DNA of 58,738 nt from Bacteroidales bacterium M6 (GTDB taxonomy: Bacteria; Bacteroidota; Bacteroidia; Bacteroidales; Muribaculaceae): contig LUJQ01000021.1 in assembly GCA_001689485.1 (NCBI GenBank), forward strand, positions 252,192-310,929. The letters are read 5' to 3'. How positions within the stretch are numbered: the stretch's first letter is position 1; every line of letters begins with the position of its first letter. Made by a program: the position numbers and the translations under genes. The notes under the pieces are model-generated. The model saw only the letters and a program-made list of their open reading frames with translations, searched no databases and had not been told where the DNA came from. This document shows, in pieces, positions 45,025-54,609 of this stretch.

Positions 45025-46407
45025 TTAGCGGATAACGATTTTTTCACCCTTGCTGCCCTGGCGGCGGATATACAGGCCGTTTTCGGGATTGGCAACGCGC
45101 ACACCCTGAAGGTTGAAATATTCAACGGGGGCATCGGCATCCTCAACTTCCACAACTGCAACCGAGCTGCCGTTGCCAAGCTTGTAGAGAGTGGGGAGCA
45201 CATAAGTACCCGCCTCGGCAGCTTCTTCAGCGGTATAAGCTCCGAAAGAGCCGTATTTCGGATCCTGGTAAACAATCCTGCCGGTAGCGACATTGGTGAT
45301 AGTCGCCAAGCCGTCAGCAGCGATTTCAACCGACCATACACGGTTGGCAGCGCTGTCGTCAGTGGTGTCAAATGTCTTAAATCCATCCTTTGCACCGAGG
45401 AATTTGCCGTTAAGGGTGGCAATGTTATAGCCGCCGTCAACAGCAAGGAATGTCAACAGCGATTCCTCATTAGCCTCAAACGAAGCCTCAGCGGCATCAG
45501 CGGGCATATCGGTCACGCTCATATATCCATAATCCTTATCGAAAAGCTCATTGTATTTGCCACCGGCCACAAACACGAATTCCCCTGCAGAAACGGAAGT
45601 CGCCTTCGTAACAGTCACAAGCTTGATTACATTGATGGTGTAAGAAGCCGAACCGCCATAGAATTCGTCGTTTTCAGCTGCCGTAGCGGTGATAGTAGCG
45701 CTGCCGAGACCTACGATGTCAACCTTGCCGGTAACCTCGTTAACCATTGCGACATCCTCGTTTGAAGAAGCATATTCCACAGCTGCCGTGGTAGCCTTGG
45801 TCAGTTCGGGAGCGGTGAATTCGTCGCCGAAGTTCACGGTAAATTCCGAAGTTTCGAATTTCATTGCAGCAGGTTGCTTGGTGACACCGCCTTCTTCATA
45901 AGTTATAGTGATTGACAAAATCTGATAATTCGGATTAGCACCGGCCACTTTTGCCGTCGGCAATGTCATGACAAATTCACCTGCGGCAGCACCAGTAAAA
46001 GTAACGGTTTTCGCCGTCGCATCATACGCAGCTTCAAAACCAGGGGCAACAGGCAGGTTTTCGGCACCTTCCGCAATACCCTTAAGCGATCTTGCATTCA
46101 AAACAACTTCTTTGGCATTTGCAATCTGGCCTCCGGAAATTGTCATTTTACAGCCGATATACATACGCAACGTCTTGTCTTTCTTCCAAAAGGTCGGCAT
46201 CTGTGTGGGAGCAGGATTCTCCTGTACCGACTCAAACGAGAACTGATAATCCCCGACCTTCATTGATGTCATAGGCTGGATATTGCCATCCTTGGTCTCA
46301 GTACCTTCGATTTCCACGGCATCGGCCATAGTCAATGTAACGGTTTCCGCATTTGCAGCAAACCCGGCGCTGCACATCACAGCTAATGAAAGTAAAAATT
46401 TCTTCAT
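45025..46407 (-). CDS. Secreted protein with Ig-like domain and sorting-like tail
   Basis: A 460-residue protein with a signal peptide (cleavage after NAE, ~21). The N-terminal beta domain (25-170) resembles secreted Muribaculaceae proteins of unknown role. A bacterial Ig-like (BIG2-type) domain lies around 195-270 (VEYASSNEDVAMVNEV, VGLGSATITATA). Another beta domain follows (285-415), then the tail VEYFNLQGVRVANPENGLYI with RQGSKGEKIVIR, as in type IX secretion or related surface-sorting ends. Transcribed separately from the sus operon, with its own structured leader (46515-46566). Ligand unknown. Confidence 0.75.
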   Translation of the reverse strand: MKKFLLSLAVMCSAGFAANAETVTLTMADAVEIEGTETKDGNIQPMTSMKVGDYQFSFESVQENPAPTQMPTFWKKDKTLRMYIGCKMTISGGQIANAKEVVLNARSLKGIAEGAENLPVAPGFEAAYDATAKTVTFTGAAAGEFVMTLPTAKVAGANPNYQILSITITYEEGGVTKQPAAMKFETSEFTVNFGDEFTAPELTKATTAAVEYASSNEDVAMVNEVTGKVDIVGLGSATITATAAENDEFYGGSASYTINVIKLVTVTKATSVSAGEFVFVAGGKYNELFDKDYGYMSVTDMPADAAEASFEANEESLLTFLAVDGGYNIATLNGKFLGAKDGFKTFDTTDDSAANRVWSVEIAADGLATITNVATGRIVYQDPKYGSFGAYTAEEAAEAGTYVLPTLYKLGNGSSVAVVEVEDADAPVEYFNLQGVRVANPENGLYIRRQGSKGEKIVIR

Positions 46408-46566
46408 AAAATATCAGTTTATGGTTAATGATTTATCTAAGGTAATATTACTTATCTGCACACACCGCTCCCCTCCTGCAACCTGCCGCCGGGCGGAGCC
46501 TGGGGGCAGGGACACGATGAGCGGCCGCTCATCGGAAGCGTTCGGGCGCTTCACGGTGTAAAGTTA
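46408..46566 (-). promoter_or_regulatory. Structured leader and promoter of the secreted-protein gene
   Basis: TAACTTTA (minus strand, 46566-46559) resembles a -7 box and gives a leader of about 145 nt. In it lie GAAGCG/CGCTTC (46537-46553) and a perfect 20-bp palindrome (46515-46534) whose half is CGATGAGCGG. GC-rich pairing segments (CCTGCC/GGCAGG, CCGCC/GGCGG) follow at about 46470-46510. The remaining gap to 46763 holds only the sus operon terminator. Confidence 0.4.
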
Positions 46567-46686
46567 CGCAGAATTTCCCGTTACAACCCCATCACTCCAC
46601 AGACATTTAGCCCCGACACCGCGTTAAAAAACGCTAATACGTCTCACCAATCCAGACATGTGGTCAAAGCATCCTACATGTCACCT

Positions 46687-46727
46687 ATTAAACAAAAGCG
46701 CTGTGCCAGCGATTTGGCACAGCGCTT
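46687..46727 (-). terminator. Terminator of the susCDEF operon
   Basis: A perfect 13-bp stem (AAGCGCTGTGCCA at 46696-46708 with 46715-46727, 6-nt loop) on the minus strand is followed by TTTGTTTAATA. It lies 36 nt after the susF stop. Confidence 0.85.
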
Positions 46728-46763
46728 CTGTCATCTAACGGTTATGTATTTGTAACCGAAGGG

Positions 46764-48203
46764 TTATTTTGCCACGGCTGTGACTTTCGGACGATTGCCG
46801 GAGAAGTCGACAGTAATGTGATACATTCCTTCAAGGCCGGCAAAATTGCCGCCGTTGAACACTGCGGCTTCCATGTCGCCGCCATAGTTCATATCCCAGG
46901 TGCCGTTCATGCGGATTTTCCATTCGCCTGAAATCTGCACGTCGCCCTCCCAAAGGAGCTGGTCGTCGGAGGGGGTGAGATTCCTTTGGTTATCCCAATC
47001 ACCGCCGCCGATTACGCCGAGGGTTTCAATCGGGGTAATGGTGTAGGTCATGTTGACGGTGCTTACAGTGAACCAGTAAAGGGCTGTGGCATCGGCAGGG
47101 GCAAGGATATTGCCGGGAGCGGCAGCATCGATTTTGCCGTCGGCACCGCCATACCATGCGTCATCCCAGATGAATTTGAAACCACCGTCGTTATTGTTGA
47201 CACGTGCGGCGCCAATGAACAGGGGATCAGCCTCATTGCCGTTCCAATACAGGCGCGGGCCATCCTGTCCCCATCCGTTGGCATTGCTCGGTACAGCCAC
47301 GAAGTCAGGGCGCGTAAGCATCTCGATCGAGTAGGTCATCTCCTCCATGTTGATGGTGAAGCGATATTTGCCCGGCGCTGTGAGTTTGCCGGCCTGAGCC
47401 TTGCCGTCGCCTACCAGCATGCCGTCGAGGTTTTCATCGCCGTCATCCTCGGGACCGTAGACGTTAGTCCATTCGCCGGTTTCCACGGCATCCGACGAAG
47501 CTATCTTCCAGTAGCAGCCGCCATCGTTGGCATCGAGAACCTCCTGGGTTACTTCGACAAGATAAGAGAACACGGGATCATCGTAAACATCCTTGTCGCT
47601 ATGTTCGAACCGGAAGTCGGCAGCCTGGGCCAAATCCCATGTGGTGGCATTGCCGAGCATATAATATGCATCGTAGATTACGAAACCGGCATCCATGCAG
47701 GTTTCCTTCACAGAACCGCTGGCAGCATAATAAGTGGTGCTGTTGTAGCGGTAGGAAGTTCCGTCGAGGTTGATGTAGACAGGCACACGCCAGTAGGCAG
47801 TCTTCTCTTTGGGGCTTTTGCCGAACAGGGCGATGTGTGCATCGTTCCAATCAACGGCATTTACAGTTGCAACGCCTTCCTCGCTCATAGTCACCGGCAG
47901 GGTTTCGATGCGGCCGAACTCCTCGCTGTTTGAAAGTTCGAGTTTGCATGTCGCAACAGCGCCTTCGGGCAGATCTTCAATCTTGGTGAATTTGAAAACC
48001 TCAATCTCAGGGTCGGTTTTGGCTGATTCGAGGGCAAGAACGCTCTCAGAGGCAAGAACTCCGGCGGCCTCACCTGCCACATCACCCTCCGCCAGGATTG
48101 TTTCCTGGGGGTTCGACTGCATGGGGGGTGTTTCGGGAGCTTCATCACACGACACTGCCCCCATTGCGAGCGCCCCAAGCAGGAATATGCTTAATTTTTT
48201 CAT
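46764..48203 (-). CDS. susF: SusF-like surface glycan-binding lipoprotein
   Basis: A 479-residue lipoprotein (MKKLSIFLLGALAMGAVSC, Cys19). The N-terminal SusE-type domain (about 35-145) reads VFKFTKIEDLPEGAVATCKLELSNSEEF in outline. Then come two or three beta modules of the SusE/SusF starch-binding kind (YMLGNATTWDLAQAADFRFEHS; VAVPSNANGWGQDGPRLYWNGN; GVIGGGDWDNQRNLTPS), with aromatic residues that could stack on sugar. Last gene of the susCDEF operon, 47 nt after susE and followed by a terminator. Alpha-glucan binding is the family precedent, but the actual glycan is not established. Confidence 0.82.
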   Translation of the reverse strand: MKKLSIFLLGALAMGAVSCDEAPETPPMQSNPQETILAEGDVAGEAAGVLASESVLALESAKTDPEIEVFKFTKIEDLPEGAVATCKLELSNSEEFGRIETLPVTMSEEGVATVNAVDWNDAHIALFGKSPKEKTAYWRVPVYINLDGTSYRYNSTTYYAASGSVKETCMDAGFVIYDAYYMLGNATTWDLAQAADFRFEHSDKDVYDDPVFSYLVEVTQEVLDANDGGCYWKIASSDAVETGEWTNVYGPEDDGDENLDGMLVGDGKAQAGKLTAPGKYRFTINMEEMTYSIEMLTRPDFVAVPSNANGWGQDGPRLYWNGNEADPLFIGAARVNNNDGGFKFIWDDAWYGGADGKIDAAAPGNILAPADATALYWFTVSTVNMTYTITPIETLGVIGGGDWDNQRNLTPSDDQLLWEGDVQISGEWKIRMNGTWDMNYGGDMEAAVFNGGNFAGLEGMYHITVDFSGNRPKVTAVAK

Positions 48204-48250
48204 CTTTGTTGCTGAATTGATTTAGGTTAATCTGTTAATTCCCGCTGCAA

Positions 48251-49126
48251 TCAGTTGGCAGGGGATAAAAGAAGGGTGTAAGCACCATTATTCAATGTGA
48301 GGACTGCCTTACCCTTGAACGCTGTCTTAAGATTGATATCGCCGGGATTGTCGCCACCGAAGAGCACATAGGGTGTGCCGGGCACAATCTCCGACTCACC
48401 GGCACCGAGGTTGATAGCACCCCAGTTTGCATCGGCAACTTTGAATTTAGTGTTTGCGGGCAGGTCGATCTGGGCAATTTCCCAAACGTTCTTCTCGTCA
48501 GTGGTAAGGAAGTTATATTCAGGCATGGCAGGCCAATTCTCAGCCCAGCTTCCGCGCATATAATAAACCGACGGCTGACCGGGTACTATAATTGCCAGGT
48601 AACTTACTTTGACATGTTTGAATTCCACCACGTTAGAGATGTAGGTAGTGCCGGGGACGATTGCACCGAGGTCGGTGTAGATATCCGCTTTCAGGCGCAC
48701 ATAAAGCGGGGCATAGCCCACATTGGCAAGGTCTGCATCGGTCTTTACGCCGTGAAGCTCGCAAAGCGCCCCTGCAATATCACCATTGACGGGGTCGATG
48801 GCAGAACACAGGCGGAACGGCTCACTGACATTGCGGAAATCGGCAAAATCCTTTGTGAGCGACACCTGCACCTGGTAACGTGCCGAAGCAGCATAACCAT
48901 AACCTTCGGGTTGGGAACATGTGAGGTGGAGCGACCCTGTGGCGTCAGCTTCCGTGAAGTCGATGTATTGGTTCTGCATCACCGGCTCGTTGAGGAACTC
49001 AGCCTCGATTGCCTCTTCGTGGGTTGCCAGCACGGGATTATCATCCTTGGCTTCGTCGCAGCCGGTAAACACGAAAGCGGCGAGGGCGGCAACCAATATA
49101 GAAAGTTTTTTCATTGTTTTGTTCAT
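48251..49126 (-). CDS. susE: SusE-like outer-membrane lipoprotein
   Basis: A 291-residue lipoprotein (lipobox FTGC). A SusE-type N-terminal fold carries paired-strand motifs (YQVQVSLTKDFADFRNVSEPF), and one C-terminal binding module follows (VYYMRGSWAENWPAMPEYNFLTTDEKNVWEIAQ) with several aromatics. Shorter than canonical SusE (about 390) because it has a single module. Initiation could be at Met1 or Met5. Third gene of the operon, 26 nt after susD. Confidence 0.82.
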   Translation of the reverse strand: MNKTMKKLSILVAALAAFVFTGCDEAKDDNPVLATHEEAIEAEFLNEPVMQNQYIDFTEADATGSLHLTCSQPEGYGYAASARYQVQVSLTKDFADFRNVSEPFRLCSAIDPVNGDIAGALCELHGVKTDADLANVGYAPLYVRLKADIYTDLGAIVPGTTYISNVVEFKHVKVSYLAIIVPGQPSVYYMRGSWAENWPAMPEYNFLTTDEKNVWEIAQIDLPANTKFKVADANWGAINLGAGESEIVPGTPYVLFGGDNPGDINLKTAFKGKAVLTLNNGAYTLLLSPAN

Positions 49127-49152
49127 TTAAAAGTTAACTGAAAGAAACCTTA

Positions 49153-50751
49153 TCAGAAGCCGGGGTTCTGTTTGAAATCGGGCTGGGCTGCAAGGATGTT
49201 GGTAGGAATCGGCATCAGTGCATAGCGGTCGTTGATGCGCGAGCCGCCGGGGGCATTACCCTTCCACGACCATACGGCCTGGGCAGGACCCACATATTTG
49301 CCAAAACGGATAAGGTCGGTGCGGCGGGTCATCTCGTAATATAACTCACGCGAACGCTCCTCAAGAAGGTTGTCGGCAGTAAGCTGGCCGAGCTGCCATT
49401 CGCTCACACCTGCACGTGCGCGGACCAGATTTACACCTTCAAGAGCCTCGGTGGGGTCACCGACGCCATTAAGCCAGCATTCTGCACGCATCAGATAGAT
49501 GTCTGACAGGCGTATCCACGCGAGGTCGGTCGAGGCAAAGGTGGTAGAAGTAACGGTTTCTGACCATGCCCCGCCAATAGCCTTCGTAAGGCCGTTCCAT
49601 TTAAGAGCCTGATAACCGGCGATACCGAAATCAAGGAATGCCTCGTTCTCGATGCCACGACCTTGGGCGTCTGTTTTCCACAGGCTCCAACGGATATCGT
49701 TGGGTTCCGTCAGGAAGCGCTCAGAGAGCTGCTTACGTGCAGTCATACAGCTCCATGAAGCCTGCGAGCCAAGGTCGCCCTCGGAAAGGGGTGCGGCGAT
49801 AAGCCATGTGGTGCCGCCGTAGCTCTGCATCTTGTCTGCATCATAAGGCTGCCCCCAAAGAATTTCGTTCTCCTGCGCATTGCCGCCACCGGGCATATAT
49901 TCGCTGTTGTTGCGGCAGAACAGATAGAGGAAGTGTTCGGCAAGACCCGAATTGCGGAAGCCGCCACCCTTGTGACGGTTGATGATGTTGTTGCAACGAC
50001 GGAGGCATTCCGCCCACTTGCCGGTACCGGCATAAACCTCATAGTTAAGATAGAGACGTGCCAAAAGTGCCTCGGCGGCATCCTTGCCTACACGGCCATA
50101 GGCAGGCACATCCTTCAGGTTGCTGTTCTCGACCAGGTCGATAAGCTCGGTTTCAAGCCATGCCGCGATTTCGGCACGCGGGGTCTGAACCGGCTCGGTC
50201 CCGTCGGGAGCGCCGATGGTGAAACCGCCGTTACCGAAGATATCCACAACCCAGTAGTAGCTCATGGCGCGAAGGGTGCGCACCTCGTCGCGCATCACCG
50301 CGATTTCAGGATCCGCAGCATTGTCGTCGGTTACCGCAAGGAAGGAGTTGCATATGGCTATATGCTGGTAAAGACGCGAATAGCAAATTTCAATCTGCTT
50401 GTTCGAGGCAGAGTAGTTGTTGGTGTTCATGTCGCGCAGACCGTTGTCTTCCCAAATCCAGAAAGCCTCGTCGGTGGGGAACTCCTGCATTTCGAAAATC
50501 ACACGGTTATAGACCGACGCACCTGCATCGGGTACCGACAGGTTGGCATCGCCGGGAGCGGCCGTACCGGCAAATCCCATAATGGCGTAGCACTCGGCGA
50601 AAGCATTGCCGACAAACTCCGGATCGGCGGGGTCGGCGAAAATCTTGGTGGGATCAATCGGTTCGAGGTCGAGATCGCCCACACACGACACCGACGACAG
50701 CCCCATTGCCAGCCCTACGCCGCCGAGAATCATATATTTCTTTATATTCAT
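49153..50751 (-). CDS. susD: SusD/RagB-family glycan-binding lipoprotein
   Basis: A 532-residue lipoprotein (signal ending SSVSC, Cys23) of the SusD family that caps the SusC barrel and captures oligosaccharide. Helical TPR-like regions (EVRTLRAMSYYWVVDIFGNGGFTI; AAEALLARLYLNYEVYAGTGKWAECL) and the C-terminal SusD motif (WIRLSDIYLMRAECWLNG; LLEERSRELYYEMTRRTDLIRFG) are clear. Length is typical. Second gene of the operon, 27 nt after susC. Confidence 0.95.
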   Translation of the reverse strand: MNIKKYMILGGVGLAMGLSSVSCVGDLDLEPIDPTKIFADPADPEFVGNAFAECYAIMGFAGTAAPGDANLSVPDAGASVYNRVIFEMQEFPTDEAFWIWEDNGLRDMNTNNYSASNKQIEICYSRLYQHIAICNSFLAVTDDNAADPEIAVMRDEVRTLRAMSYYWVVDIFGNGGFTIGAPDGTEPVQTPRAEIAAWLETELIDLVENSNLKDVPAYGRVGKDAAEALLARLYLNYEVYAGTGKWAECLRRCNNIINRHKGGGFRNSGLAEHFLYLFCRNNSEYMPGGGNAQENEILWGQPYDADKMQSYGGTTWLIAAPLSEGDLGSQASWSCMTARKQLSERFLTEPNDIRWSLWKTDAQGRGIENEAFLDFGIAGYQALKWNGLTKAIGGAWSETVTSTTFASTDLAWIRLSDIYLMRAECWLNGVGDPTEALEGVNLVRARAGVSEWQLGQLTADNLLEERSRELYYEMTRRTDLIRFGKYVGPAQAVWSWKGNAPGGSRINDRYALMPIPTNILAAQPDFKQNPGF

Positions 50752-50778
50752 TGTGTTGTTCTTTTTTAATGTGAGGGA

Positions 50779-53700
50779 TTAGAATGTTGCAACCACGCCG
50801 AGCGAGTAGGTGGTAGCCTTGGGATAAGGAGTGTTCTCAACACCGCTTGCCACTTCGGGGTCGATACCGTTGTATTTGGTGATTACGAACGGGTTCTGGA
50901 CACCACCGAACAGACGCAGACGCAGGTTGTCGTTGAGCAGGTTGTCCCAGGTGTAACCGAGGGTGATATTGTCGCAACGCAGGAACGAGGCATTGTGGAG
51001 GTAGTAGTCGCTCATGCTCTGGCTCTGCTCGAAGTAATAATCGGTCTTTACAAGGTTGTGAAGCCCGTAGGTGAACATGCGCGAGTAGCTGCCGTTGCTC
51101 GACTCGATGTTGTTGTAAACATAGTTACCCAACGATGCACGGAGGCTGAAACCGAGATCCCAGCTCTTGTAACGGAACTGCGAACCGAAAGTCATCGTTA
51201 CCTTGGGGTCTTTCGAATGATGGAACACGCGGTCATACTGGTCGATTATGCCGTTGCCGTCCTGGTCTACATAAGCACCTTCGATAGGCATGCCGTTTTC
51301 ATCGTAAACCTGCTGAAGCAGATAGAAAGAACCTGCGGGATAACCCACGGCGTTATAAACAGCCTTCAGACCTTGCGAACCAATCGAGGGGGTATCCTTG
51401 TATTCGTAAACAGCATCCGGGTTGTTAAGCTTGGTGACCTTGTTCTTGTTCCAGCCCACATTATAGCTCAGGGTCCAGGTGAAATCCCTGGTCACCACAG
51501 GCTTGGCAGCGATGTTGAATTCCACACCATAGTTTTCGAGGTCGCCGATGTTGCAGTCGAGCATATTGACGGTCGAAGAACCGGCAGCCACATTGATATA
51601 CGACAGAAGGTCGGTGGTTTTACGGTAATATGCATCGATGCTACCGTTGATGCGGTTGTTGAGGAACCCGAAGTCGAAACCGCCGTTCCATGTCGTGGTG
51701 GTTTCCCACTTAAGGTTGGGGTTGACACCATTTGGGAAAAGAGGGTTATACCATCCGCCCATGCCATTGGGATAGAGCGATGTGCCCTGGCTCTGCTGGT
51801 ATGTGGTGGTGTAGTTGTTCGACGAACCCACTTCCTGCTGACCGGTCTTACCCCAGCCAAGACGGAGCTTGAAATCGCTCAACCAGCCCGAAGCGCCCTG
51901 CATCCAGGCTTCTTCGTTGATTTTCCATGCAAGTGCCACAGAGGGGAACACACCCCAGCGGTTATTCTTCGAGAAGCGCGAGGTGGCATCGCCACGAACG
52001 GTGAATGTCAACAGGTAACGGTTCATGAACGAATAGTTAAGACGTCCGAAGAACGAAAGAAGCTGCAAGTGGTCTTTCTCATAATACAGGCCATCTTCCG
52101 ACAATGGAGAGGGGAAGAAAGGCACACCGACTTTATCAACGGTTTCGGGCATGACATCCATGATATAACCGTCGGCACCCATATAGGGATAGTAATATCC
52201 TGCAGTGGTAGGAACCGAACCGGCATTATGCTTTTCCGAATAGAAACGCTGCCATGAGTAACCTGCCGTTACATCAAGCCCCGAATTGATGGCATCAAAA
52301 TCCTTCTTATAGTTGAGGTAGAAATCGAGAAGAGTGTTGCTCTTGAACTGGTACAAGCCGTCGCTGTCGTTGTAACCGCCGCCATATTGCTCATTACCGT
52401 TTTTCCATGAGATACCGGAGTTTGCCGCAACCTTGTTGGTCTCGTTGGTCTTGCTGACATCGTAACCGAGGTTGAGGTTGGCATGAAGTTCGGGGAGGAA
52501 GTGGAACGAATAATCCAACTGCAGGTTACCGTTGCTACGGTAAACGTTAGCATAATTGTCGCGCTCCATAAGGTTCGAAACCGGGTTGATGTCGGCATTG
52601 TTCATGAAACCGATACCGTCGCGGCCACCCTTGCTGTTAGGCTGGGTGTGCTGATAGAACCCGTTGAAAAGCATGGAGTGTCCGGCATTGCCGCCTACGA
52701 TAGGGATATTGCTGTAGACAGGCTGGGTCGGGTTATACGAAATCGCCTCATAAACAGTGCTTTCTGCACCGAAATGGTTGCGTACGTAATAACCTTTCAC
52801 ATTAAGGCTGACACTAAGATGGTTATCGAAGAACTTGGGTGTGAGGTTGAAACCGGCCACCACGCGGTCCATCTTAGAAGTCTTGATAATACCGTTTGAA
52901 TTGGTGTAGCTCACCGATGCACGGTAAGGAAGCCATCCTGCCGTACCACCTATAGAAAGGTTATAGTCGGAGCTGACTGTGGTGCGCAACACCTCGTCCT
53001 GCCAGTTGGTGTTTGCATCGCCAAGGAGGGCACGGTTTTCCGACCCTTCAGGCGAGCGGTCCATAACGGCACGGCGGAACTCGTCGGCCGACATCGTTTC
53101 AAATGTCTTGCGGGCTGTGTTGACATACATATTGGCAGAGAAGCTGACCTGGGGCTTGCCGCTCATACCTTTTTTTGTGGTGATGATGATGACACCGTTC
53201 GACGCACGCGAACCGTAGATAGCGGTAGCCGAAGCATCCTTCAGCACCGTCATGCTTTCGATATTTTCAGGCGAAATCATCGACAGGGGGTTGACCATAC
53301 CCTGTACGCCGCCGTTATCCAAAGGCACACCGTCGATAACGATAAGGGGGTCGTTGGAAGCCGACAGCGACGAGCCGCCACGGATACGGATCTGGGCACC
53401 GCCTTCGGGGCCGCCTGACGTGGTTACAACCACACCAGGGGTCTGACCCACGAGCATGTCCTGGACAGAGGTTGCCAGACCGGCCTCGATTTCGTCGGGC
53501 TTGATTACGGCTACCGAACCGGTGGCATCGGCTTTCTTCACAACGCCGTAACCGATGGCAACGACTTCGTTAAGCATAACAGAATTTTCCTGCAGGGTGA
53601 CGTTGATGGTCTGACGCCCTTCAACGGCCACCGTCTGTGTGTCGTAACCCACATAGGAAAACACCAGTTTGCCTGTAGGGGCTACATTGATAGTATAAGC

Positions 53701-53892
53701 GCCGTCGATATTGGTCGACGTGCCTGCATTTGTACCCTCGGCAAGGATACTTGCACCAATCAGCGGCTCACCGGTGGGATCGGTAACCACGCCGTGCACG
53801 GAGATTGTCTGCGCCTGCACCGTGAATGCAAAAAGCAGACCTGCCAGGAGAAACATCAGTTTCCCGGCAATTCCTGTTTGTGAATGTTTCAT
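50779..53892 (-). CDS. susC: SusC-family TonB-linked outer-membrane transporter
   Basis: A 1037-residue transporter. It has a signal peptide, a CarboxypepD-regulatory-like domain (ISVHGVVTDPTGEPLIGASI), the TonB-linked plug (GYGVVKKADATGSVAVIKPD; GRASNG-type loop reading YGSRASNGVIIITTKKG), and a 22-strand barrel ending in TYSLGVVATF. With SusD it imports glycan oligomers using TonB energy. First gene of a four-gene operon. No glycoside hydrolase, regulator or SusR-like gene is adjacent, so the substrate is unassigned. Promoter at 54173-54203 and a long structured leader. Confidence 0.95.
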   Translation of the reverse strand: MKHSQTGIAGKLMFLLAGLLFAFTVQAQTISVHGVVTDPTGEPLIGASILAEGTNAGTSTNIDGAYTINVAPTGKLVFSYVGYDTQTVAVEGRQTINVTLQENSVMLNEVVAIGYGVVKKADATGSVAVIKPDEIEAGLATSVQDMLVGQTPGVVVTTSGGPEGGAQIRIRGGSSLSASNDPLIVIDGVPLDNGGVQGMVNPLSMISPENIESMTVLKDASATAIYGSRASNGVIIITTKKGMSGKPQVSFSANMYVNTARKTFETMSADEFRRAVMDRSPEGSENRALLGDANTNWQDEVLRTTVSSDYNLSIGGTAGWLPYRASVSYTNSNGIIKTSKMDRVVAGFNLTPKFFDNHLSVSLNVKGYYVRNHFGAESTVYEAISYNPTQPVYSNIPIVGGNAGHSMLFNGFYQHTQPNSKGGRDGIGFMNNADINPVSNLMERDNYANVYRSNGNLQLDYSFHFLPELHANLNLGYDVSKTNETNKVAANSGISWKNGNEQYGGGYNDSDGLYQFKSNTLLDFYLNYKKDFDAINSGLDVTAGYSWQRFYSEKHNAGSVPTTAGYYYPYMGADGYIMDVMPETVDKVGVPFFPSPLSEDGLYYEKDHLQLLSFFGRLNYSFMNRYLLTFTVRGDATSRFSKNNRWGVFPSVALAWKINEEAWMQGASGWLSDFKLRLGWGKTGQQEVGSSNNYTTTYQQSQGTSLYPNGMGGWYNPLFPNGVNPNLKWETTTTWNGGFDFGFLNNRINGSIDAYYRKTTDLLSYINVAAGSSTVNMLDCNIGDLENYGVEFNIAAKPVVTRDFTWTLSYNVGWNKNKVTKLNNPDAVYEYKDTPSIGSQGLKAVYNAVGYPAGSFYLLQQVYDENGMPIEGAYVDQDGNGIIDQYDRVFHHSKDPKVTMTFGSQFRYKSWDLGFSLRASLGNYVYNNIESSNGSYSRMFTYGLHNLVKTDYYFEQSQSMSDYYLHNASFLRCDNITLGYTWDNLLNDNLRLRLFGGVQNPFVITKYNGIDPEVASGVENTPYPKATTYSLGVVATF

Positions 53893-53972
53893 TTAATACT
53901 AATTTGAAATTTATGATTTTTCATGATGTTTAAAAGACAGCTATTGCATATCTGTGCTGCCGACTTTCCGAC

Positions 53973-54020
53973 GTTGCGCATTGCTGCCAGGCAATGCGCA
54001 ACAACCCCATGGGGTTGTTG
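53973..54020 (-). promoter_or_regulatory. Two overlapping perfect dyads in the susC leader
   Basis: GTTGCGCATTGC (53973-53984) has its exact complement at 53991-54002 with a 6-nt loop. A 22-bp perfect palindrome with half CAACAACCCCA lies at 53999-54020. They share the four bases CAAC, so in RNA the two hairpins cannot both form fully. Both lie 80-130 nt before the susC start and inside the predicted leader. Confidence 0.6.
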
Positions 54021-54172
54021 AAACGCGACAAACGCCACGCCTTCTCTTACGCGTTTATCTCACTCTGTAATCATTAAAGCCAATCCGGCAACAGGGGCGT
54101 GCTGCCGCCTGTTTCCCCGGGATTTAAGGTAATTGAGATAGTCGTCTACACATTTTTTAATAGAATCACCCG

Positions 54173-54203
54173 CAAAATTATTTAAAATCCTTAACACTCC
54201 AAT
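54173..54203 (-). promoter_or_regulatory. Promoter of the susCDEF operon
   Basis: Minus strand: ATTG (54203-54200), 19 bp, TAATTTTG (54180-54173). Start near 54166 and therefore a leader of about 270 nt, long even for Bacteroidetes sus operons. Confidence 0.5.
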
Positions 54204-54609
54204 AAATTCAATTGCAAAAATAACCGCCATGACAGTTAAATATAGTTAACAGAATAAACATCCACGTTGTTTCATACGTCATTTAAAAGATATTACGGAT
54301 TATATGAGACGGTAAGCGGCAACTCACCCGGCCGGCGTTCCGATGCACAAAAATCAGCCGGTTTCGACGTTAAAGGATGTTTCAACCCCGACCGGCCTGG
54401 CAAAAAAAGTGTTTTAAAACATTAAAACCGTGCCACCAATGCAAAAGGATGCAAACATATAATTAACTTCTTCACTAAATTTGCATCCTAATTCAAGTAA
54501 AGGCGCACGGGGCTGCCCGCCCGCGCCACACATAAAGGATTCTGCCTGCACATCTCATAGGCAGTAGCATCCGATCACCGATAGGTTCAACTATTTTTAA
54601 GTAAAAAAG
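54204..54609 (+). promoter_or_regulatory. Upstream region of the barrel gene with -7 box
   Basis: TAAATTTG at 54476-54483 matches the -7 consensus and would give a leader of about 120 nt for the gene at 54610. No matching -33 box was found. Nothing else recognised in these 400 bases, except a GCCGGC site at 54331-54336. Confidence 0.4.

Noticed and set aside
50995..52257. A 420-codon open frame antisense to susC
   Set aside because: Shadow of the SusC barrel, without a start context or family resemblance.
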